Source of the DNA: Hyphomicrobiales bacterium
GTDB lineage: Bacteria > Pseudomonadota > Alphaproteobacteria > Rhizobiales > Rhizobiaceae
Direction of reading: 5' to 3'
Length of the DNA: 64,000 nucleotides
Assembly: GCA_900472625.1 (NCBI GenBank)
Contig: UCIT01000003.1
Location: 62,001-126,000 of the forward strand
Shown here: positions 30,537 to 39,300 of the stretch, piece by piece
How the letters are laid out: each line of letters starts with the position of its first letter
How positions within the stretch are numbered: the first letter of the stretch is position 1
Translations under genes and position numbers: made by a program
Notes under the pieces: generated by a model
The model's database searches: none
Seen by the model: the letters and a program-made list of their open reading frames with translations, nothing else
What the model was told of the DNA's origin: nothing

Positions 30537-30570
30537 CCCGTCTTTAGGACGGGGCGGCTTTCGACGCCCC
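30537..30570. other. Two overlapping, mutually exclusive inverted repeats downstream of asd
   Basis: CCCGTC/GACGGG (30537-30542 with 30548-30553) and GGGGCG/CGCCCC (30551-30556 with 30565-30570) share bases 30551-30553, so only one hairpin can form fully at a time. They lie in the 167-base gap between asd and the transglycosylase gene. No T-run follows either, so simple intrinsic termination is doubtful. Confidence 0.4.
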
Positions 30571-30630
30571 GCTGTTTGGATAAGCCTTAACTTAAGTAAT
30601 CGGCTTAACAAGACATGGTTAATAAAATAC

Positions 30631-31665
30631 TCAAGCTGCCTGCTTGCGAGGCTTCACAAGTCCGCGATTGATGAGCAGTTCGGCGATCTGGATCGCGTTC
30701 AGTGCTGCACCCTTACGCAGGTTGTCGGAAACCACCCAGATGTTCAGGCCGTTTTCGACCGTCGCATCTTCGCGAATGCGGGAGATGAAGGTCGCGTCCT
30801 CGCCTGCGGATTCGTAAGGCGTGATGTAGCCACCGTTCTCGTGCTTGTCGATAACCTGGCAACCGGGCGCCTCGCGCAGGATGTCGCGGGCCTGTTCGGC
30901 GGTGATCTCATTCTCGAACTCGATGTTGACCGATTCCGAATGGCCGATGAAGACCGGAACGCGAACGGCCGTGCAGGTGACCTTGATCTTCGGATCGAGC
31001 ATCTTCTTGGTTTCGGCCAGAACCTTCCATTCTTCCTTCGTGTAGCCGTCTTCCATGAAGCTATCGATATGCGGAATGACGTTGAAGGCGATGCGCTTGG
31101 TGAACTTCTTGTTCTCTACCTGATCGGCGACGAAGACCGCTCGGGTCTGCGTGAAGAGCTCGTCCATGCCTTCCTTGCCGGCGCCCGATACGGACTGGTA
31201 GGTCGACACGACAACACGCTTGATCTTGGCAAAATCATGCAGCGGCTTCAGGGCGACGACGAGCTGTGCCGTCGAGCAATTCGGGTTGGCAATGATGTTG
31301 CGCTTGGTGAACTGGGTGATCGCATCCGGGTTCACTTCAGGAACGATCAACGGAACGTCCTGATCGTAGCGCCAGGCAGACGAGTTATCGATGACGACGC
31401 AGCCCTGCGCGCCGATCTTAGGAGACCACTTCTTGGAGACGTCGCCGCCGGCCGACATCAGGCAGATATCGGTGTCCGAGAAATCGTAATTCTCAAGGTT
31501 CACGACCTTCAGCGTCTTGTCGCCGTAGGAAACCTCAAGGCCCTGCGAGCGCGCCGATGCCAGCGCTACGACTTCATCGGCGGGGAAACCCCGTTCGGAG
31601 AGGATATTGAGCATTTCCCGGCCAACATTTCCGGTCGCTCCCGCAACTGCAACTTTAAAACCCAT
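30631..31665 (-). CDS. asd: Aspartate-semialdehyde dehydrogenase
   Basis: Asd reduces aspartyl phosphate to aspartate semialdehyde, the branch point to lysine, diaminopimelate, threonine and methionine. The 344-residue protein begins MGFKVAVAGATGNVGREML, the NADP-binding Rossmann motif. The catalytic cysteine is in NPNCSTAQLV near residue 134, and the substrate-binding region VSTYQSVSGAGKEG follows. The dimerisation and C-terminal NAD-domain parts are complete. The start is preceded by AGAGAGC. Confidence 0.96.
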   Translation of the reverse strand: MGFKVAVAGATGNVGREMLNILSERGFPADEVVALASARSQGLEVSYGDKTLKVVNLENYDFSDTDICLMSAGGDVSKKWSPKIGAQGCVVIDNSSAWRYDQDVPLIVPEVNPDAITQFTKRNIIANPNCSTAQLVVALKPLHDFAKIKRVVVSTYQSVSGAGKEGMDELFTQTRAVFVADQVENKKFTKRIAFNVIPHIDSFMEDGYTKEEWKVLAETKKMLDPKIKVTCTAVRVPVFIGHSESVNIEFENEITAEQARDILREAPGCQVIDKHENGGYITPYESAGEDATFISRIREDATVENGLNIWVVSDNLRKGAALNAIQIAELLINRGLVKPRKQAA

Positions 31666-31683
31666 TTCTCAAGCTCTCTTTCT

Positions 31684-31761
31684 CATCTCTCCTCTTATCG
31701 GTGAGGGGGGAAGGCGCGTGATGATCGCGGCTTCCTGTCCCCAGCCGAGCCGGGGAGAGAG
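31684..31761. repeat. Possible short intergenic repeat-type element
   Basis: The sequence between asd and the next ORF is a GC-rich, purine/pyrimidine-skewed stretch with CCCC...GGGG and CTCTCC...GGGGAGAGA complementarities. It resembles the short dispersed intergenic elements of rhizobial genomes. No second copy was noticed in the window, so repeat status is a guess from composition. Confidence 0.25.
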
Positions 31762-31777
31762 CGGCAGGCCAGAGACG

Positions 31778-31897
31778 TCAGACGGTTTTCGTCGTCGTTT
31801 TGGCCTTGGTTTTGGAAGAAACCGGAACGAGGAAATCCATCCCGGCAACTGGTGCCCGGTCATTGCATGCAGCAATGGCGTGTTCTTGACGAACCAT
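31778..31897 (-). CDS. Possible small protein, 39 residues
   Basis: An ORF encoding MVRQEHAIAACNDRAPV... and ending SSKTKAKTTTKTV starts at ATG 31897 with the purine-rich GGAAAAGGAAA just upstream at workable spacing. The C-terminus is rich in Lys and Thr. No membrane segment is evident and I do not recognise a family. The Shine-Dalgarno and lack of a competing gene favour it; the short length leaves it uncertain. Confidence 0.4.
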   Translation of the reverse strand: MVRQEHAIAACNDRAPVAGMDFLVPVSSKTKAKTTTKTV

Positions 31898-31958
31898 GGA
31901 TTTTCCTTTTCCACCGCTGCTCATAAAAGGTTTTGGGCAGGAGTCAAGGTTTTTGCTA

Positions 31959-31993
31959 ACGGCTTCGCCACCGGAAATAAGCAGCGAAGCCGT
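31959..31993. other. Strong inverted repeat downstream of the opgC-like gene
   Basis: A perfect 10-bp stem, ACGGCTTCGC (31959-31968) with GCGAAGCCGT (31984-31993), has a 15-base loop. It lies just beyond the opgC stop on the minus strand. No T-run follows on the minus strand, so it may be a 3'-end processing or stability hairpin. Confidence 0.5.
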
Positions 31994-32003
31994 CGTCTGG
32001 TGG

Positions 32004-33236
32004 CTATTTGCGGTCCATGCCGCGGCTGCGATCGGCACGAACGGAGACCGGCTGCATCGCGCCATTCTGTGGGCGCTGAAGACCTGCCGCGACACGGCCG
32101 AGCTTGCGCTTGCGCTCAAGGTGATAGGCATAGGCAAACTGGATGGCGATGCCCAGGGCAACAAAGATCGGGCCGACAACCTTGTCGCCGTTGTTGATGT
32201 AGAGCAGCACCTGACCGATCATCGCCAGGATCGTGCCGGCAACGAAGATGTTCAGGGAGTGGCGACCGAAGATGACAAGGGGATTGTCTTCCGGGCGACG
32301 CAGGGCGCTGGAGATGGCACCGATATTGAGAACCAGATAGGCGAGCGCCAGCACATGCAGCAGACGAGGAAGCGACAGGAAGGTCTTGTCGAAGCCGGTG
32401 ATAACAGGCGGCAGACCGAGCGACGCCAGCGCGTTGCCGATGCCCCAGAGCTGGCCGACCACCCAAACGAAGGAGAGGATGACGTAGCTCGCAGTGAGCA
32501 GCATCAGCAGTGGATGTTGCGGCAGCTTGCCGCCACGGCGTACATGCATCATGCCGACGATGCCGATCGTGAACAGGAACTGCCAGGACAGCGGGTTGAG
32601 GAACCAGTAGCCGTCGAGCAACATGTTGTGCGGCGCGATCTCATAAATGCCGGACAGCAGCCAGACGGATCCCGAGACCGCAAGGGCAAGAAGCGGGCTT
32701 TTGGCTTCAAGCAGCAGGATGACCGGCACCATCAGCATCAGCGCGCCATACATCGGCAGGATGTTGTTATAGCCGATCTGGTGGCCAAGCAGCATCAGCG
32801 AGGGAATGCCGGCCTGAGGATTGGTGAGGACGGCGAGGATGTTGATCTCGCACAGAAGTCCCGGTCGATGGAAAAGCCATGCGCCCATGACGAACAGCGC
32901 CAGCGTCATGAACGTGGTGATCATATGGGCGAGATAGAGGGTAAAGGCGCGTTTCGTCGATTTCTTGGCGGTCTCGAACCAGGCGCCGATCTTGAAGCGC
33001 GAGCCATAGGCAATGCCGACGGCAATGCCGGAGATCAGCACAAAGGCTTCGGCAGCATCGGAGAAGCCGTAGTTCTTCGTGGTCAGATGCTCGAAAATCT
33101 GACCGGGAACGTGATTGATAAAGATGGTGATCAGCGCCAATCCACGCAGAACGTCCAGCCTCGTATCGCGTTTCGATGGTGCCGCGGTCGCGATCCTGCG
33201 TCCTGCACCGAACGTATTCTCGGGCGTCGTTACCAT
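32004..33236 (-). CDS. OpgC/Cgm-like glucan-modifying membrane protein
   Basis: A 410-residue polytopic membrane protein of the OpgC family (acyltransferase-3 type fold, about 10 hydrophobic segments). The N-terminal motif RDTRLDVLRGLALITIFINHV is diagnostic. Rhodobacter OpgC succinylates osmoregulated periplasmic glucans, and the Brucella homologue Cgm modifies cyclic beta-1,2-glucan. The gene follows ndvB on the same strand with a 98-base gap, which supports the same role here. The start at 33236 (MVTTPEN) has GGAGAGG just upstream; the frame extends upstream to 33587 but that part overlaps ndvB and is not used. Confidence 0.88.
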   Translation of the reverse strand: MVTTPENTFGAGRRIATAAPSKRDTRLDVLRGLALITIFINHVPGQIFEHLTTKNYGFSDAAEAFVLISGIAVGIAYGSRFKIGAWFETAKKSTKRAFTLYLAHMITTFMTLALFVMGAWLFHRPGLLCEINILAVLTNPQAGIPSLMLLGHQIGYNNILPMYGALMLMVPVILLLEAKSPLLALAVSGSVWLLSGIYEIAPHNMLLDGYWFLNPLSWQFLFTIGIVGMMHVRRGGKLPQHPLLMLLTASYVILSFVWVVGQLWGIGNALASLGLPPVITGFDKTFLSLPRLLHVLALAYLVLNIGAISSALRRPEDNPLVIFGRHSLNIFVAGTILAMIGQVLLYINNGDKVVGPIFVALGIAIQFAYAYHLERKRKLGRVAAGLQRPQNGAMQPVSVRADRSRGMDRK

Positions 33237-33269
33237 TGACCTCTCCATGCTTCCATTTTGCAAACGCAG

Positions 33270-33301
33270 TTGCGGCCAAAAGGTTTCCCCTTTGGCCGCA
33301 A
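33270..33301. other. Intercistronic hairpin between ndvB and opgC-like gene
   Basis: A perfect 11-bp stem, TTGCGGCCAAA (33270-33280) with TTTGGCCGCAA (33291-33301), has a 10-base loop, in the 98-base gap. There is no T-run after it on the minus strand, so it is more likely an mRNA-stability or partial-termination element than a full terminator. Confidence 0.6.
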
Positions 33302-33334
33302 CGAATCGCCGGATGGTTTGCCTGAAAGGTGCTG

Positions 33335-36300
33335 TTATCCGACCGGATATCCCTCTTCGGGATCGGTGACTTGACGTCCGTTGACCGTCAGATCGTACCC
33401 TCTCGGATGGGACGATTTTGAGACCGAAATGAGGTATTTGGTCCCGGCATGCTCCATTTCCGCGGAGAAGCCTTCCCATGAACTCGGCAGAGCCGGGCTC
33501 ACATGGATGCGGCCATTCTTCAGGCGGATGCCGAGAATGCCTTCCACGGCTGCGCGATAGAGCCAGCCCGCCGATCCCGTGTACCACGTCCAGCCACCCC
33601 GGCCGGTCAGTGCGCCGTCGCCATAGACGTCGGCAGCGATGACGTAGGGTTCGACGCGGTAATGCTCAGCCGAAGCCGGGTCTTTGGCATGGGTGATCGG
33701 GTTCAGCAACTCGAAGCAGCGCAGTGCGTCGTCGCCGCGATTGAGCTCTGCCAGCGCCATGACCACCCAAGTGGCGGCATGGGTATACTGGCCGCCATTT
33801 TCGCGGACGCCCGGCGGATAGGCCTTGATGTAGCCCGGGTCCTTCGCCGAGTTGGCGAATGGCGGCGTGAACAGCCGGATGATTCGTGCATCACGGTCGA
33901 CAAGCTTTTCCAGAACCGAGTCCATTGCCTTTGCGGCATGGGCCGGATCACCTTCGCCCGACAGGACGCTCCACGATTGCGCGATCGAATCGATCTGGCA
34001 CTCGAGGCTTTCCGTAGAGCCGAGCAGGCTGCCGTCATCGAATGTGCCGCGACGGTAGTGGGCGCCGTCCCAGGCTGCGGTTTCAAGCGCGGCCTTGAGT
34101 TCGGTCAGGTGCTTGCCCCAGCGTTCTACGCGGGCCTTATCACCACGTTCTTCGGCGAAGGCAGCGAATGAGCGCAGCGCGCCGGCCAGGAACCAGCCGA
34201 GCCAAACGCTGGTGCCCTTGCCGCCGATGCCGACGCGGTTCATGCCATCGTTCCAGTCGCCGCCGAGGAAGAGCGGCAGGCCGTTTTCGCCCTTGCGAGC
34301 GATGGCGAGATCCAGCGCGATTGCCGCATGCTCGTAGATGCTGACCTTGTCCTCTGATGTCTCAGGTCGGTAGAAGGAGTCGTGCTGGCCCTGAAGAAGG
34401 GCGGGACCTTCGATGAAGGCCAGTTCCTCGTCAAGGACGGTCTTGTCTCCCGTCACCGTGCAGTAGTGATGCACGGCATAGGCAAGCCAAACGACGTCGT
34501 CCGAGATCAGCGTGCGGACGCCGGCACCGGTTCCCGGAAGCCACCAATGCTGAACGTCGCCTTCGCGGAACTGCCGCGATGCGGCATTGACGATTTGCTT
34601 GCGGGCGATGGAAGGCTCGTGCAGCACGAAGGCCAGCGTATCCTGCAACTGGTCACGGAAGCCGAAGGCGCCGCTTGCCTGATAGAAGGCGGTGCGGGCC
34701 ATGATCCGGCAGCCGAGGCTCTGGTAAGGGAGCCAGGTGTTGATCAGATTGTTCATGCCCTGATCGGGTGTGGAGATCTGCAGCTTGCCGGTGAAGTCGT
34801 GCCAGAAGCTGCGGTTTGCCTGAACCGCATCGTCGAACTCGGTCTTGCGGATACCGGCGATCAGCGCCCGTGCTTCTTCCTTCGTGGCCGTATCGCCGAG
34901 GAAGAGGACGATGTCGCGCTCTTCGCCGGCGGCAAGCTCGATATCGATCGACAGCGCCGCTGCCGGGTCGCCATCAAGCTCCACGTTGCTCGAGAGGTTC
35001 GATGCTGCGTTCACCGCTGCCGGTGTCAGGATCGTTCCAGCCTTGCCGATAAACTCGCGGCGGCTCGCGGTATAGCCCGAGAGCGTTTCGCTGGCAGCGA
35101 AGAAGGCGACGCGGCCGGAATAGTCGATGCTGTAGTTGTTGCTGGCAAACAGGGCGCCGGTGTCGGCGTCATGCTCCGAGATGATGAAAGGCGCCGTCTT
35201 CTGCGGGTTGTTGCCGAGTACCCATTCGACATAGCCGTAGAGCCGAAGCTTGCGCACGCCGCTGCCATTGTTGCGCAGCCGCATGCGCTGCAGCTTCACC
35301 GGCCTCTCGCGATCGACCGTCTGGGTCAGTTCGAGAGAGACCTCGTTCTGGACGCTGGAGAAGACCGAATAGCCAAGACCATGGCGCGCCTCGAACTGGA
35401 TGTCAGATCGGTTCGAGAGGGCCGCAAACGGCGTCATGACGGCGCCGCTGTCACGATCGACGACGTAGATTGCCTCGCCGGAGCGATTGACGACGGCATC
35501 GTTCGACCAAGGCGTCAGCTGGTAATCACGCGAGTTGGTGCTCCAGGTGAAACCAGCGCCTTCGGCGGAGACGTGGAAGCCGAACTTCTCGTTCGAAATC
35601 ACGTTGATCCACGGCTGCGGCGTGGCATGGCCGCCGGGGACGCGCACGATGTATTCGCGCCCATCGCCGGAGAAGCCACCGATGCCGTTCCAGAAGTTCA
35701 GGTCGCCGTGCTCTTCGATAACAAGCGTTGGAACCGAAGCCTTGGCTATCGTCGCGGTCCGCTTGGTGCGGGACTTGGTCGTGTTGGCCTGCTCGAGTTC
35801 CTGCTGCTCCTCCTTGGACGGTGCGAACAGCGCCACGGCGCGGTTGATCTGATCGATGATCTTGCCGTTCTTGGCATGGAAGGTGACACGCGAAGCGGAG
35901 ATCAGCGCGTGATAGGTGGATTCCTCCATCAGATCCTTGCGGACGGTGAAGATGTGCTGGCGCAGCCCATCGGCCTGGCCGAGGCGCCGGACGTTCTCGG
36001 CCATCTGGTCGACGGCGTGCTGCATGTCCTGCGCATAGGAGGAGGCCCGCTCGTTCATGATGACGAGATCGGCGGTGACGCCGCGCGAGCGCAGATATTC
36101 CTGCGCCAGCAAGGCTTCCTTGGCGATATCGAGATCCATGTCGTCGTTGATGCGCAGGGTGAAGATCGGGAAATCGCCCGAAATCGCCAACGGCCAAAGC
36201 GAGGACTGCGACTGCATGCCGGCCTGTACCGCCGCTGCATCCGCACGCAGATACATGTCTGGATAGACGAGGTGGCGACCGAGATGCTGGAAGGCGGACG

Positions 36301-39300
36301 CCTGCTGCGAGGTGACGCCGACATGGCGCATCTGCACCTGCGTGCGAGTCCATGCCTGCACGAGCTCGTGGTTGAAGGCGTCGGCGTGGCGGTAGCGGTC
36401 GACGGCCTGGTCGATCTCGTTGCGGGTGGGTGCGGCGATCGTCCAGAAGATGACGCTGACTTTCTTGCCTGCAGGCACCCGCACGGTGCGGCGCAGTGAC
36501 AACACGGGATCGAGCGTGAAGCCATCAGTACCGGAGAGCGTGGCGCCCTGGTCGAATGCCGCGGCATTGGCCAGCGTGCGGCCACGGCCGAGGAACTTGC
36601 GGCGATCGGTTTCGAACTCGGTGTGGCGGGTCGCGCCGGCGTTGTCGACGATTAGGTGGGCAACGGAAATGTTCGGTTCGTTGCCGTCGCGCTTGTTGCG
36701 CTCGACACGAATGACGTCGCCGCGCTTGCCGATTTCCGTCTTGACGAACATGCGGGCAAAGGCAGGGTGGGCGTTGTCGGTATCGTCGGTGGCAAGAACC
36801 GGCTCGAGATAGGACGTCACTTCAATGAAGCGGTCTTCGCTGCCGGTGTTGAGCAGCGTCAGGCGGCGGCCTTCGGCATCGTGCTCGGTGGCGACGATGC
36901 ATTCGACCTCGCTGGTCAGCTCGCCGACGGTCTTGGTGAACTCGGCTTTTTCATCGGCGAAGAGAACCTTGACCTGCTCGCCTTCGATGCTCTTCGGCTC
37001 CGCGGTTGCCGACCACCATTCGTTGGAGGTGGTGTCGCGCAGGAAGATGAAGGTGCCCCAGCGGTCTTCGGTCGGGTCGGCTTTCCAGCGCGAGACGGAC
37101 TGGCCGTTCCAGCGCGAATAACCGGCGCCGGTGGCGGTCAGCATCAGCGAGTAGTGACCGTTGGAGAGGAATACCAGTTCGCGGTCGCGGGCGGCAGGAT
37201 CGAAGATCTTGCGGATTTCCGGCCGCAGCAGGTCGTCCTGGATGCTGGCGGGGGTGTCGGATTCGTGCTTGCCGCTCATCACGGGGATGTCGCGTGGCGC
37301 CTTTTCCTGCAGCATCAGTTCCGCCGCCTCGATGACGGGATCAGAGTGGAATAGCTCGCGCAGGTGGCCGTTGAAGGCAACGTTGGCGACGGCTGCGATC
37401 GACATGCCATGGTGGTGAGCATAGTAGTTGTAGACGATCGCGCAGGTCTTGCCCTCGGGAACGCGCGTCGGCGTGAAGTCGACGGCATCATGGAAGCCGT
37501 ACTTGCCGAGCGCGCCCAGTTTGCGCAGGCGCTCAAGGTTTTCGACGGCTGCCGGTGGGTTGTACTGGCTGGCGAGGATCGAGGCGTAAGGCGCGATGAC
37601 GGCGTTGTGGCCGAGGCCGCGCTTCAGGCCAAGCGTTGGGACGCCGAAGTTGGTGTACTGGTAGTTGAGGTTATGGTCGCGGGCATTGAAGGCCGCTTCC
37701 GAAATGCCCCACGGAATACCCAGCTTGCGGGCGTAGTTCATCTGCTCGACCACGACCAGATTGTTGGTCTGGTTGAGGATACCACCGCCACGCTCCTGCA
37801 TGACCAGAGGCGGCATCAGATATTCGAACATCGAGCCGGACCAGGAGACCAGCGCTCCGCGCGAGCCGACGGGGACAACCTGGCGGCCGAGGCGATACCA
37901 GTGCTCGGTGGGCAGATCGCCCTTGGCAATGCCGAAGAGGCTGGTGAGGCGGCATTCAGAGGCCAGAAGGTCGTAACAGGCCTGATCGAGCTCGCCGCTT
38001 TCGACGCGGTAGCCGATCGACAGAAGGCGACGCTCCGGACGGAACAGGAAGCCGAAGTCCATCGAGAAGGCAAGATCGCGGGCCTTGTCGCGCAACGCCG
38101 TGAGGCGCGGGCGCAGGGCATCGATGTTGGCGAGATCGAAAGTGCTGTCGGAGATATGTGCTTCGCAGACCTTGACCAGCGCTTCCGCCCACTGCGTAAC
38201 TTCAGTGCTGAGCGCCGACTTAACCTCGTGGTCGAGATTGGCGGCCAGCTTCTGTATGTCGCGGGCAAGAACCGACAGGTTGATGATGCGGATCGATGCG
38301 AATTCGTGCTCGCGCTTGACGGCTGCGAGCGCATTTTGGAAGCCTATAATGCGTTCTTCTAGGCGGCGGCGCAGCGGGCGAACCGTCTTGCGGTCGTCCG
38401 GCAACTGAGCCAGCACTTCCTCGAGAATGCTGGCGGTGTCGCCAACACCATCAAGGCTGCCCTGCATATGCGCGGACGGCGCTTCGGCCCAGTTTCGGCA
38501 GGCGGACGAGATCGCGATCAGATGGCCGGCGAGATTGCCGCTGTCGACAGCGGACACGTAGCGCGGTCCAAGGGTCTCGAGCGTGTCGGTGTGGTACCAG
38601 TTGAACAGGTGACCACGGAACTTTTCCATCTTGTCGACGGTCGCGATCGTCTGCTCCAGACGCTCGATGGTTTCCTCGAAGGAGAACCAGCCGAACTGAC
38701 GGCCGGAAACCACTGACAGAAGATAGACGCCGATGTTGGTCGGAGACGTGCGGGTGGCGACGATGACGTGCGGTGTTTCCTGGACGTTGTCAGGCGGCAG
38801 GAAGTTCTGCTCGGCCGTGGTGAACGTCTCGAAATAACGCCAGGTGCGGCGGGCGATCTTGCGCAGTTCGTTGGAAACGGATTCCGCCACTTCGAGACGG
38901 TCTTCGGTTTCGGCGGACTGGCTGACGTAGTAGGCGACCAGCGGCGAGAGCACCCAAAGCGTCGCGAAGGGAATGCCTACCAGGAAGGCCTTGTCGCCGG
39001 AGAGAACCGCAAAGGCGAGGCCGAGAAGGGCCAGAACCGGCGCATGCCACATGGCCTTGTAATAGGACCAGATGGTGCCCTGCTTGCCAGCCTGGACGCT
39101 TGCGGCGGTCTTCCACTGCAGCATCAGCTTGTGGCTGAAAAAGAGGCGGTAGAGCGAGCGGCCGATGGCGTCGGCCATCATGCAGGCGCCGTCGGCGATG
39201 AAGACGATGCGCAGCGCAACCTGGGCGTTGGCGGCGCGGATGTCGGACCAGACGGTGTAGAGATGGGCGCGGGCGACGATATCGCTGGTTCGCGGAATGA

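Noticed and set aside
30584..30625. Cluster of TTAA motifs suggestive of CtrA sites
   Set aside because: The spacings between TTAA half-sites are not the 7 bases of the CtrA consensus TTAA-N7-TTAA.
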